Shown: one piece after another, positions 22,330-34,330 of the stretch | How positions within the stretch are numbered: the first letter of the stretch is position 1 | Layout: every line of letters begins with the position of its first letter | Origin: Tetrapyrgos nigripes | Lineage: Eukaryota > Basidiomycota > Agaricomycetes > Agaricales > Campanellaceae | DNA: 64,000 nucleotides | Assembly (NCBI GenBank): GCA_013368315.1 | Contig: JAACJM010000312.1 | Coordinates: 23,512-87,511, forward strand | Reading direction: 5' to 3' | Made by a program: the position numbers and the translations under genes | The notes under the pieces: generated by a model | What the model saw: the letters and a program-made list of their open reading frames with translations, nothing else | Databases searched by the model: none | Told to the model about the DNA's origin: nothing

Positions 22330-22577
22330 CAAACTATTGTATCTGTTCCGTCTGTCGTCTGTATGTAGATCAATCTCATTTCTCTTTCAATTGGTCTGAA
22401 GATGGCGAAGAAGGCTTTCGCCAATCGTCTGCCTCTGAATTGGAAGATCTGTACCGACTCGGAGTCGAGAATTATCAGGTTATGAGGGACTTAGAAATGC
22501 GATACGATCCTAGAAAGTCTTTTGTAGTGGGCTGGGTATTGAGTGACGCGTACGGCTTGTATTATTATTTCAGATAG
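22330..22577 (+). pseudogene. Stray copy of the FAD oxidase last exon
   Basis: The plus strand repeats the end of the preceding gene: [41 protein letters not shown] versus [37 protein letters not shown] (shown in part). The similarity starts within the last intron (CATTTCTCTTTCAATTGG region), so a genomic segment of about 200 bp was duplicated in tandem. It has diverged more than a fresh copy would and has no upstream exons of its own. Confidence 0.7.
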
Positions 22578-22885
22578 ATCCAATCAGCAGAATGTACACT
22601 CAAACGAAATAGATGTTGAAGATATGAGAAATCCTCCATCTATTATCGTTCGTTAGTAGTTACTCATGGACTCTTACATACCCTAATGGTCTCTTATTTC
22701 GATACTCGTTTCATGTATACCCAATGTTCCTATATTTCCATATAATTATTTAAACTGTCAGACTGATACACGTCTAGACATGATATCCCTATATTTTTCT
22801 ACTGATGATCGTCCTCGGTATGATACTTCACTACCGACGATCATTCTCAGTACGATATAAAATTCAGATACTAGGGTGCTCGTAC

Positions 22886-23050
22886 CTCTATCTACGATAT
22901 TCGGATAGAGGTGAGCTTTACCTTATGATGTCTTGATAAACTAATACTGACGATACTCTCTCAGAAACTTATACCTATTTTCTACAGGTATATTATTACT
23001 TCTACTCTATCTACGATATTCGGATAGAGAAACTTATACCTATTTTCTAC
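22886..23050. repeat. Short direct repeats with hairpin core
   Basis: CTCTATCTACGATATTCGGATAGAG (25 bases, arms CTCTATC/GATAGAG) occurs at 22886-22910 and again, unchanged, at 23005-23029. A second word, AAACTTATACCTATTTTCTACA, occurs near 22971 and 23030. This is a small local duplication just beyond the 3' end of the membrane protein gene. Confidence 0.7.
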
Positions 23051-23079
23051 AATAGATACATCAAAGGGCACAGGCAGAA

Positions 23080-24558
23080 TCAGCATACTGACGTGGATTC
23101 GGCTTTCTTGAGACTGCTCTCAAAACTCTTGAACTCTGACTTTCTGACCCGCTCAACAAAGCTTTGACCAATGTGAGGCAAGCGTTCATCGGAGTCGCCA
23201 GCAATGCCATCGGAAGAATCAGTGGAACCCAAGTTTGGGGAGTGCGCAAATTCGATTGCACTAATACCTCTGGTTGTAGAATCTACATCATCTCTCTGCC
23301 CAGCAACCAGAAGAATGAGGATTGTTAGATAGATGCCCTACTTGGTGAAACATGATTAGGCTTGAGATTTTCGAGAAAATGTTCGTGATAAAAAGTTCTT
23401 ACCTGAATCTGTGGCAAGACACATTCCAATACTTCATGTCCAACGTCAGCCGTGCCCCAGACTGCGCTCAACATGACTGTGATCTAGATGAAGGGGATCA
23501 GCGCCATGATAATACACTGTGACTGCTTTCGTCACTCACCCAATAAAAACAGTAGATAAATCCAGATTCAATGACCATTATCAGGACTTTCTCCACTTTG
23601 GGTTTTCCCCTGGCTTGATTAATCATTGAGGCATCGGCTACGGTGCCTTTTATGGTCCGATATTCCCTAGATGCAGTACATACTTAATAATTACGGAAAT
23701 AATTTAGCAATAAGTACTGACCAATATTTGTATCCAACTAGACCAGTAGCAGCAATATTGGTGCCCAGTAAAGTGAGGTAAAACCATAGAGTACCCAGGC
23801 CAGACCGTGTTGTGTGTGTCTTGGACCCATCCTTGATCTCGAAGGCACAATCAACGGATGAAGTAACTAAGAGAATAATATGTTAGCCTGAAGTAGAGCC
23901 CAATTAATAAGTTTATGTACCGATTGTGCCCACCACACACAGTGAGAGGAATGTTTTAACCTTAATGCTATGAGGATAGAGAGCCCATGCACGCCATACG
24001 ACGATACCATCACTAAGAACAGACTTTCAGAAAACAAAATGTGGGTTGAGGGATAGGTAATAAAGCAACTTGAAGGGGAAAAAATTCCAGGCTCACATTG
24101 ACATGGGTCAAGACACTCAAGACAATCAAGTATCTGTCAATCAATACCTGATGGCTTTCTGAGAACTGGAAATCATCCATTGTCATGTAGAACAACTTCG
24201 TGTAAGCCACTGATTTGGCAGTGCAGACGACGAAGATGAAGAGGATGATTGCAAAGAGGATTTGGCGAGCTAGGGAATTGTGAAGGCCATTACGACTAAG
24301 TAGAATTGAGTTGGAGGTAAAAGCGTACAAGCGAGGTGAAGACTTACAGTAGGACGTATACGGCCATTAAGAACAAAACGGCATAGGCCCCTACGAATAT
24401 CAGTTATTTAGCGGTGAACGAGGATTCGGGAATACAATTGACATACCGTAAGTCCCCGTGCCACCGGAGCTTTCAGCAAATGTTTCTCTGAGTTTGGAGA
24501 ATTGCTCGTCCGATAGCTGGGCCATTTTCTGGGTTTTCAAAGGAGTGAAGTCCATCAT
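23080..24558 (-). CDS. Multi-pass membrane protein, Agaricomycete family
   Basis: Eight exons can be joined from the start MMDFTPLKTQKMAQLSDEQF at 24558 to a TGA at 23080-23082. Hydrophobic segments appear in order: AYAVLFLMAVYVLL, ILFAIILFIFVVCTAKSVAY, YLIVLSVLTHVNSVLSDGIV, FLSLCVVGTIVTSSVDCAF, LGTLWFYLTLLGTNIAATGL, VLIMVIESGFIYCFYWITVM and GIYLTILILLVAG. That is about seven spans, with the conserved DGIVVWRAWALYP after the third and a soluble Ser-rich C-terminus. This layout is common to a large family of basidiomycete integral membrane proteins of unknown function. All splice sites used are GT..AG. I chose the inner ATG because residues before it do not look conserved. Confidence 0.8.
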
Positions 24559-26056
24559 GGCTTTTATGTGTCTGAGTCTCAACCACAGGCTGGCATCTTG
24601 AAGACTTCCACGCTGTTTTAGGAAGACGATTCTCATAGCAGGCACCAAGCAGGCACCAAGCAGTCTGCCAGTGATGAAGTTGCGGGATTTGAGGGACTTC
24701 TCATGCCTAGCATCAAGATGATCAACTTTCGAAGAATTTCGAAGAAAGAGACATATAATTCATAGCACTTTAAAAAATCCTATGAAATTTGGGGTAATCT
24801 CACTGGTACACAAATCACCCAATGAAGGCTTTGTGGGCCACCGCTTCGCGTGGCAATAGTGACGCCCTTATTTGATTGGTACATCTTGAGCTTCATTGAT
24901 GAGGATGATGATAGTTGAGGACTGGTTGAGGACTGGTTGATGTTAAGAATCGGGTACCGGAGGAACCGAGGATGCACGAGAGGCAGATAGTAGTATAGAA
25001 GAATGAATGTACAAAGAGCCGGTCATAAGGACCTCTGTAATGTACATATTTACTAATGTCGTGAGGGTCCAGACTCGATGGCATCACAACAGCTGAGGAC
25101 TGGTTGAGGACAAGAAACGACTGTCAAGGAGGCAAGGCACAGGGCGTAATGGCCAAGAGTCTAGGCTCCACGTATGCTGTCAAAGGTGCACATTTATTCG
25201 GTGCACCCGTAATTATTGAAAGCAAGGGGGTTCGGATACTGTGGACCGGTACACTCCGGGGTCGGTCGGTTGGAGGTCCGCAGGCCACTAAAAATTTTTG
25301 ATGCGTAATATTTTTGGGCTTCGTAGACGTTGAGAAGAGCAGGATAGTGTGTATAAAATAATTTTACATCCCTTTCTGACAGTTTGAGCAACAAAGATGA
25401 AGTAAAGTAAGCTATCATAGGCAGCAGCAGCGAGGATAGGTCATGTAAGACGGAAAATCAAATATCCTCATTGCCTGGCTGTCCACTCCATCAGTGTACT
25501 CAGAAAAAAAACAGTAATGATTGACTCGGATGAGAAATCCCAGCGTACCAAAAGGCCCAGAGTGATGGAAGGTAGCGATATCTTCGTGTGTGTGTGCGGG
25601 GTGGTTGTCCAAGATGGAGAGAAGTCGACCGACGTTGCAGCTGGTTGCAGCAACCGAGCAAAATGGGTGAGTACTATTACTGCCATTTTTGCGTCAGGAA
25701 ACTCACCTTTGCGTTCCCAAATCATAGTACCATTGTATATGTGTGCAGCTGGATGAGTTTGTGCTGTCTGGCTGGCTGTGCGAGGTTTGCGAGGCAGAGA
25801 GAGGTCGGTCTCAGAAACGAGGAAGGCGAAATTGATGACGCATATATTACATAAGCTACCTTTTATGGAAGGTCGGTCGGTCGGTTGGTCTGCTCCCTTG
25901 AAAAAATTTTCGAGGTTGTGTAATAAAATAAATTTTTCGGACCCCCTTGATTGAAAGTTGACACCCGTTCTCATTGACTGTTTGAATCAGAATAGTTTCG
26001 TTCGATTTGCTGACGTGGTCTCGGCCAACGATCACATGATCACATAATTAGCTTCT
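24559..26056. other. Intergenic, low-information DNA
   Basis: No gene recognised. Two small repeats are visible: GAGGACTGGTTGAGGACTGG near 24917 and again near 25096, and GGTCGGTCGGT near 25260 and 25870. It precedes the 3' end of the LINE. Confidence 0.45.
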
Positions 26057-26066
26057 CAGGCGCGTC

Positions 26067-26085
26067 TTTTTTTTTTTTTTTTTTT
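26067..26085 (-). other. Poly(A) tail of the LINE
   Basis: Nineteen consecutive T on the plus strand, i.e. poly(A) at the 3' end of the minus-strand element, about 235 bp after the ORF2 terminus. Confidence 0.75.
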
Positions 26086-26321
26086 GGAGGAGCGTTATGT
26101 ACTTACAGTGCACCGACTCGGTCGTCACACTGCAAGAAACCCGCGGTTTGCGTAAGGATTGGAAACCTCACTAGATAGAAATGGGTAGCATAAGTCATAG
26201 CATAGGAACATAGACATAAACATAGGATTGCCGAGACAGGGCTTGTTAAGCCTCCCTGAGGAAATGCTTTTACACACTGAGTGTGGGACTCAGAGTCTCC
26301 CCGAGGGTTAGGATGTCTTGC

Positions 26322-29300
26322 CTATCTGCCTCGGGGGCCGGTTTGTCGGCGTAAATCAGACTCAATACCCACTAAAACCCCGGTATTTGTAACCCAGTCA
26401 TCTGGCAGGGTATGTTCCATTTTGAGCAGCCCTTGCCACGTTATGCGCACTAAATTCGGGCTTACTCCCTTTCTTCCGTACTTCCGACCTGCCATGCGGT
26501 GGTCGAGTTGGAAACGTTCGTTGATCATAAACGACCATCTGGCCTCTATCTCCTCGTGAAGGTTACATTGTCCTTTCGTATTACCCTCTCGCACCTTAAC
26601 TTCCAGATAAGGTATGCTGACTCTGCTATTAAGATTCTCCAGAGCTGTTCTTCTCCTGATTTTCTAGTGCCTATTGGGGTTTGCAAGACGGCTAGACCTG
26701 CTCCTACTATTGTCCCTAGTGCAGGGCATTCCCAATCCAGGGCTTGGTTCTTTCTCTCCCACAATTTCCCTGTCAACTCCCAGATTAACTCTTGTCCTGG
26801 GCTTTCACAGCCTACTAGGATGTGGGTTATATCTTCTACCTTGTGGTTGTGTTGGCACATCACTCTCGCTCTAACTTCCGGGGAATAACTCGTTCTGTCC
26901 CAGTGCGTGCCTGTCATGTATGCGTCGTTTGCAATCATCCATAGGAAATACCTGGTTTTCCTCTCAAGATCCTTAGAACGAATGGATTTCCATATGGTGC
27001 TATCAGTCGGTGCAATCCCGAAGAGGGACTGTGCTTGTGATTTTACCTGACCCAGGATGTTGCTTGTTCTAGGCCTTTGTGGCGTCTTATCCGCCCTCAG
27101 TTGTCGTATTGCGTTATACGCCAGTTTTTGGGTGAGTGCGTTTAATTTTACGCCGGTCACTTTTAGCTCAGGGGGGATCTCTAGGGCAATGGCATCCTCT
27201 CGATCCTTGTTTGTCGCTGCCCCAGCCAGTGCGTCTGCCGCTTCATTTCCTGGGTGACCATTGTGTCCTTTAACCCAAACAATACTGGTAGGTGCTTCCC
27301 TATGTCTGTAATTGGCTACCATGGCTCTAATAATATCCGCATTATTCACATTTGTATAGCCCGTATCCTCCATCTTCTTCAAGCTACTCATCAGGTGTGA
27401 TATTACATATTTTGAATCTGTTTCCAGTATCATTGGTGTCGTGCACTGTATTAATTCCGGCGCCACTTTTGCCGCCACAAGTTCAGCCGCTTGGTTTGAT
27501 TGTGGGATGGGTACGTCTCCTACATGTTTCGGTAGTTTGATTGAACAATTCCCAGCGTTTTCTGGTCCTAGGTAGATTCCGGCTCCGGCTCCGGCACTCT
27601 TCTGCCCGTTATCCACACAGGAACCATCTGATGCAATTATTATCATGTGTTCATCGCTGTCGTGTTTGACTCGTCGAGCTAAAACGTCGTTGGTAGGTGT
27701 CCAATCCTGGTCAGTAAACACCCTAAAGATATCTGATAAAGTTCCAGTCGTAGTTATATGGTAATCGAAGTTGTCTGCATCTTTTGGTGCATTCATTTCC
27801 AAAAAATCTCCTTCATGATCTTCTGGTTGGCTTTTCCTAGGATCCCATTTTGAGGGAAGGGTATCCAGGAGCTCTTTTGCTCGAGACATGCACTGATTAG
27901 GGTGAGTACAACCCGTTTGTTGTCGCAGGGCTGCACAATCTCAGCATTGACATTGATCACTCAGACGATGTCTCCTCCGTTGTCCTGGCAGAGTAAGCAA
28001 GGGGGCTGCCAGGTCCATGGCCTCCCCTACTGTCTTCATTTTATGTTTTTTCATAAGGCATATGCTCACCATCGAGCCGGTGAGTCGTCTTATTTTGGGG
28101 TCTGCTTGAATGTGATGCCACATAGGCATTTCCTTCAGTATGTTTCGTTCAAAGGCGAGTCCTTCTATCCTAACTCCATATTTCTTTCCAATATTAATCA
28201 TGTTTTGTAATTCTGGTACTTGTGTTGACCGTGGGCCTGTGCTTGTTACCCATGATTGTAGGAAGGTATTCTGTTTGATGAACACAGGTATACCATTCTC
28301 CGTAGCAGGGGTATTCATCGCTAGTAGGGAATTGGCTAGGGTAGCCCATAGGGGACGGTCTGGCCCAAAAGTCAAGTACCTCTTTAGCCACATCAATTCA
28401 ATTGCTTCATTCTGTGCTGAGATATCCAACACCACCCGTCCTCCATCCTTTATGTCCAGGTAAGTGGTGTCTTTATTGATCGGGTTTCTTTCTTTCTCTT
28501 CCCAAATATATTTGTTTATCCTTTTCGCCAGTCGTTTCTCAACTTCAGTCGGCATGCCTTGAACCTGAGTCAGGTATTGTGACATGCCTCCCGCAAACAT
28601 TTGGACAATCAAACGTCGTCCTTCCATTGTGGGTGATCCTTTTGCCCATCTGTCTAGGACTCTGTCAATCTTTTCTATCACTGGAGCCCATATTTGGGTC
28701 GCTTTAATTTCATTTCCAAACCATGCTCCTAGGATTTGGATCGCTTCTCCTTCTCCAGCGATATGGAGATATGCAGGGAGTACATTCGAGTATGGACTGC
28801 TTCTGTATTGAAGAGGGATTGTTCACCTTGTTTCAATGACAGTACATCTGTATTCCGTATTGCCTATTGGTATTATGGTGGTCTTATTAACGTTGAATTT
28901 CACTGTGGACGCAGTACACCATTCGTCCAGTATCAATTGCAGATCCCTAAAATCGTCTGTCGCAGCAAGAAAGACTGTGGTGTCATCCACAAACAGGTTG
29001 GCTATTAATCGTTCGGTTACCCCGGGGATCTTAAATCCTTGCAGGTCTGAATTCCTTAGCATTGCAGCCAGGGGTTCTATGGCGAGGTCGAAAATCAGGC
29101 ATGACAGGGGGTCTCCCTGCCGGACCCCTCTAATTACTTTGTACGTATCACTCTTTACACCATTCACCATTACTGAGGTTCAAGCTGGTTTGTACAAGTT
29201 TTGTATCGTTGTGATGAATTCCGTCGGGAACTCAAATTTCTTCAATGTTTTCCATAAGTATTCATGATCTACCTTATCATACGCCTTCTCTTGGTCCAGA

Positions 29301-31820
29301 GAGACTATCAGTCTGTTTTGGGCATTCTGTTCTGCAGAGGCCATTACCATTCTGATCAGTTTTGTCTGATCACTTATCTGTCTTCCGGGGACAAAGCCCG
29401 CCTGGTTGTGGTGCAGAAGATCTGGTGCTACTTTGCCTAGCTTAGTAGCCAGGACTTTTGTGAATATTTTGTAATCTGTGTTGAGCAGTGTTATGGGCCT
29501 ATAGTTTGCTATATCGCATTTATCATTCTTTTTATAGAGCGGGCACATCCATCCATCTGAAAAGTGAGTCTCTTCAATTATCCCATGTCTTGCAATATCA
29601 TTAAAGGCTCTTGTCATTAGATTCACAATATCAAATGCAAGACGGCGTGCCTTTGCGTCCTCCAAATAGCGTGTGTAAATTGCCTTCCATAGCTCATATG
29701 TCGCCCCATCAATTCTGGGAGACGTATAGTTTTTCGCATCTAACAGAGCTCTTACTACATCGCCTCTTTCACACTTAACAGCTAGGTACATTTTCTGCTC
29801 TTCAGTTAGCTTAGTATTGAGATTACTCAGTACTTGTTCCGTTATCAGGTCCTTCCTTCTATGGTGTTCCTCATTTGCTGGTTGTCCTTCCTTCTGAAGT
29901 CTTTCATGGTAATCTCAGGCGTGTTTAGCCATGCCTCCTGGGGTCGTTTCAAACCAACCATCCGGACCTTGTTCTTCTCACCTCAGTGCGTAAATCACAT
30001 CCCTCGGTTTGTTCTCCTTATTCAGGCCCGACCAGTAACGGGATATCTGTTCTCCCTCAATATGATTTCGAGTTGCCGTTTCTTTTCTTGTGTCTTGGAA
30101 CCGTTTCCTTTCCAGAATCGTGATATCGGCAGATATCGTCACCGATTGCTCCAGACGTTCCCCTTCTGTAAGGGTGAGGTCGTTGTCCACCTCAGACAGC
30201 TTCTCCTCTAATTCCTTAATTTGCTTTTCAGTTCTAGGTATTACAATGTGTTGTCTCCTTCTGGCTTCAGCTAAGACGTCCGTCTTATACTTGAACCAGG
30301 TTAGCTGAGTGTTTTTATCAGTTGTACGCCCCACTCGCTCAATTTCTTCCAATTCCTTGTCTGTTTCATGACCTCGTTTCAGAGTGTATTGCATGAAGGT
30401 CTTATCCTTTAGTATGTGTTGTGGGATGGCCCATCTCCCTCTTCCCATTGTTGGGGCGTCCATATGTGATGCCAGTACTGAGACCATCCAATGGTCAGTG
30501 CCTGGTATTCCAGTTGGTTGGATCTTCCAATCCCCGGATGCGTTCAGGATTGCGTCTGTCGTATAGATCCGGTCAATTCTCGATTCAGAGCGTGCTGTTG
30601 TGAATGTAAAGGCCTTTCTGTCAGGGTACGTATCTCTCCATCCGTCTCTCAGTTGAGTTAGCATTTTGAACTCATCCAGGGCATCTACTGCATCTTCCAG
30701 GTCATCTCAGGTGGGTAGTCTATCAATCAGGCCCGCTTCTACCATATTCATATCGCCGGCCATTATATCTGGTTTCTTGCTCGGGTGTTGGTCAAAGTAG
30801 GTATGTAGTTCTTCCCAGAATTCCGCGTTATCCTTACCATCCGTTGCAGTTACGTTTGGTGCATATACCACCAGGATCTTCAGGTTTCTCTCCCTGTGCC
30901 AGTGCATTTTAATCCACAGGGCTCTTCCGGGTATAATTTCTTTTTCCTCTAATACTCTAGCATCGACTAAGGTTTTATTTAGGACTATAGCAACCCCTCC
31001 CTTTCCCCGAGGGCGTTCTGGGTTCGAGGAGCAGCGTATTGTAAGCTGTTTTGAGAATTTCTCCTCAACCCCCTGTCTTCTTTCCTCGTCCATGTGTGTT
31101 TCCTGTACCAATAGGACTCCTATCTGTTGTTCTCTTACAAACTGGTTTATATAGTTCCACTTATTATCTTTATTATCTAGGTTTTCAGATCCGTAACCTC
31201 TCATGTTCAGTGAGGCAACTTTAATTGCAGCTTTAGTCGCCGTTCTCCTTCCCGTTCTCAGTGCCATTCGTCATGCCTGTCTTGGCTGATCTCTTGGCAG
31301 CGGGGGTGTAGGATTAGGAGGTGTTGACTGGTTCTGGGACGTGTTTCTCGAGCGGATTGCAGACTCGATCTGGTCAACAAACTGGGTTATACGGTCCATT
31401 GATTCATTTTGTAGTTCAAGTGTATCTCTTAGTTGTTCTTCAAGGCTTCTTAATAGAACTGGATTTTCTTCCTCTTGGTTATTAGTTTGAATTTGTGTTC
31501 TCCTGATGTTGGAGCTCTGAGGTAGTTGATCTCGAGGTCGTGAAGATATGTGATCAGCTCAAGGATATGTCTGGGCAGACTCCCCTGGCCGATTCGTTAC
31601 GTTCCCCAACACTTCCCTCCTACGTTCAGAGATACCGCTATTCCCCCCATTCCTTTCATTGAGGTCACAACTGGCGGAAGAGTTATTAACCCCTCCAGGA
31701 GTGGGAAGGCCCGAACAAGGCATCCCGACTCGTGGTCGTGACTGAGAAAGATCAAAGGTATTCGCAGTTGGTTTTAGATTTCCGGGGCGCCAACCCACGC
31801 TTCCCAGAATCCACGGTCTT
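26322..31820 (-). pseudogene. LINE ORF2: endonuclease, reverse transcriptase, RNase H
   Basis: One frame stays open from about 31820 to 26546 except for TGA at 31559, 31271, 30707, 29978, 29915, 29180, 28823 and 27941. A one-base loss near 26550 then shifts the last part into the frame ending at 26322. The apurinic-type endonuclease shows VASLNMRGYG, LLVQETHMDE, GDMNMVE, SRIDRIY and GTDHWMVS. The reverse transcriptase shows YRPITLLNTDYKIFTKVLA, LDQEKAYDKVDH, RQGDPLSCLIFDLAIEPLA and LFVDDTTVFL. A RNase H domain follows (ASDGSCVDNG, NQAAELVAAK, ETDSKYV, GNEAADALAGAA, so all four acidic residues are kept). The end has C-x-H-type zinc residues (MCQHNHKVEDITHILVGC). This order fits L1/Tad-like LINEs of Agaricomycetes. 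The true start is unclear; the ATG at 31267 is only one choice. Confidence 0.85.
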
Positions 31821-32216
31821 TAACCTGACGATAGGACAACTTAGGCCCTTGTGAAGGCGCACTACCCACCCTTACCTAGCCACCATAATAGGCTTATGGC
31901 CCGTTCGGGGTGAGCTTCTACATACTAAGCCCAGCGCGTGTCCATGCTGTTGTGAAGTACCCTTTCAATAGAGCACTTAATAATCATCCAGGCTTTCCTG
32001 TCCTGCGTACGGTCAGTATATTTGGGCCCTTCAGAAGTTCTAGAGTTTGGTGTAACTATTCTTGATCCTACTCTCAAGTTTCTTAGATTTTTGATCAGGC
32101 ACTAGGTTGTGCAGAGCACTTAAATTTGGGTAGGTACTTGTACATGTATCAGACACATATCAGACATACATCAACATTCGAGACTAAATTCAGGGGCATA
32201 TTGTTACACTATTGGC

Positions 32217-34330
32217 TTAGTTGCCATGGCCGCGACCTCTACCTCAGCCTCCTTGGCCACCTCTACTGCCTCTGGCTTCACCTCTGGCCTGTTGCACAGT
32301 TTGATTATTGTTGGTGTTAGCTGTCGCGATCCATCCCTGGACATTCGGGAGGGGGCAGTGTCCTGTGGGGTGGTCAATGCTTCCACAACGTCGGCAGTCA
32401 AATACTCACGCGATCGCCGTCCCAGTCCCATAAAGCGCCGTGTGGAATTGAATTGAACGAAGAAGGGTAATCCACTCAAGGTAGGACGGGATGATGAGGG
32501 TTGGCGGGTCAATGTAAATGTTCCAGTACAAGCGGGGGGTGCCTTGTTGCTGGCCCATGACCAGATAGTGTGCTCTCGTCGAGTTTAGCGTGGTTGTGAG
32601 AACCACATTGTGAGGCGTGTTAATAGCGAAAGCGTCACGATGAGTCATAACAAAATTGAGGAAGTTCTGGTTCTGCGACAGTTGGGTGATGACCTGCTGC
32701 TGTACCTCAAAGTTGTGGACCTCAAGGTATGTGAAACCGCTCAACATCATTGCGAAAGGATCTGGCATAGGCGGATGGAATGGGAAAGCCCGAAAAGAAC
32801 CATGTGTGGTGTTTACCACTCCTCAGTTAATGATAGCTTGGATCATTGCAGGGTCAGGGCCAGTTACGAAGTAACTATAGATTACCCTGCCGTTAAACGT
32901 GGGATCTATTTCGGGTGGGGCTGCCGTCAGGGTGATCAGGTTGGGGTAGAGGTCGAGGTAAGAGTTGATGATCATCATGACCATGGCAATGTAGTCAGTG
33001 GTTTGGTCGAAAGGTATCGTGATGAAACCACCACTTTGGGCATGTATAGTAGTCCATGCACCAACCTGTCGTTGAGTGTGGCCATCGAAGATGTTGCCTA
33101 TGTGTAATCCTGCATACGGAGGATATCCTCCAACAGGGGGAAGGGCGACTACCCCAGGGTTGTGGCCATTCTGAGGATTTGGAGGATTCTGAAGGTTGTT
33201 CAGAGCGAAGTTGAAGTGGTACTGGGGAGGGTTCAGGGCAGAAGCAGGTGCAGGCACGGGTCCCTGAGCAGGTGCAGGTGCAGGAGCTTGGCCAGGAGCT
33301 GGCGCTCCCTGTGGTGGAACTGGAGTTGGATTCGGAGTAACATGAGTTTGAGTATGATTCGTTGTCTGAGGGTGTGGGTTCTGCTGAGACGCAACTGGTG
33401 GGGCATCAGCTGCTTGCGCCTGACTACTAGGTTGGGTGTTAGGTGCAGATCCCGACAGCGTGGCACTCAGATGAGGGTTGTGCGAGAAGTGAAAGTCAGA
33501 CATCAGGACATTTCGTTGCTGTGAGCCTCCTGAACCAGACGCCGCAGTACTAGACCTACTCGGCTCATCATCCATCCTTGCCCGTTTGGTACCTCTTGGG
33601 CCTGTTACAGGGTCAACTCTCGTGCCAGTCGCACCAATGTCGGTGTCTACATCCATCCCCGTGTATGGGCATCGCGTGGTTTGGGAAGAGTTCAGAGTGG
33701 CAGACGTGTCAGCACCTTGTCCAGGTGCGCCAGAGGACGGGGGACGTTGATTGGTCGCTGGAGTCTCTTCCATAACTGTGTCACCGCTAGGCTGGGTTTG
33801 AGAAGGGCCAGGAGTGGTAGAGGGGTCAGGCTGAGGTGCTTGTTCACGACCTTTCCCTAGACAAAGAGATTCCGGACATGAAATTACGGTCTCGAAATTA
33901 TGGACAAGGAATACACACCCTTTTTCTTCCCGACCGTGGTGAAACCATCGTCGTTGGTAGTGTTCGTGTTTGACACACTATCCGCTCCCCCAGGTGCATG
34001 CATAGAAGTGTGTACCCCTTCCATCACTTCAGCAGCCCTCGGAAGAGGAGGAGACCCAGATCTAGGAGGAGATGAGGCACGAGAACCAGCGATATCTGCG
34101 TAAGAAGGACGACCTGGAGAGCCTGGGACTGAAGTAGTAGCTGAGGCAGCGTTAGCTAGCTGGGCAGCCTGAGGGGTGTCCGTTAGAGCAGGCACGTTCT
34201 GCATGGGTCCCACTTGGTTAGACACCGCGTTGGTGGGCGGGATAGTGATGGTGATTGGAGTCGTTCTTGCACCAGGTTGACTGCCAGAGCCAGTGGTAGA
34301 GGGACGAGACTTGTTGTTCTTGGGAGGCAT
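32217..34330 (-). pseudogene. LINE ORF1: gag-like protein with zinc knuckle
   Basis: Starts MPPKNNKSRPSTTGSGSQ and runs through disordered Ser/Pro-rich sequence to DDGFTTVGKKKG. There the frame can continue only if 33857-33918 is removed as a GT..AG intron (GTGTGTATTC...GTCTAG, 62 bp). Exon 2 continues in a very Pro/Ala/Gln-rich stretch, a folded part (HNFEVQQQVITQLSQNQNF, LEWITLLRSIQF), one CCHC knuckle (CRRCGSIDHPTGHC) and an RGG-rich tail (RGGQGG, GRGRGHGN) to TAA at 32217. TGA codons interrupt at 32823, 32406 and 32244. The knuckle and RGG tail would bind the element's RNA. Confidence 0.75.

Noticed and set aside
25862..25890. CRISPR-like GGTCGGTCGG repeat
   Set aside because: Short simple repeat without spacers; CRISPR arrays are not expected in fungal nuclear DNA.
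33162..33524. Arg/Trp-rich plus-strand ORF
   Set aside because: Shadow of the Pro/Gln-rich gag region on the minus strand.
26322..34330. TGA read as an amino acid in the LINE (stop recoding)
   Set aside because: Host genes in the window end at TGA, and the pattern is explained more simply by CpG decay of CGA codons.
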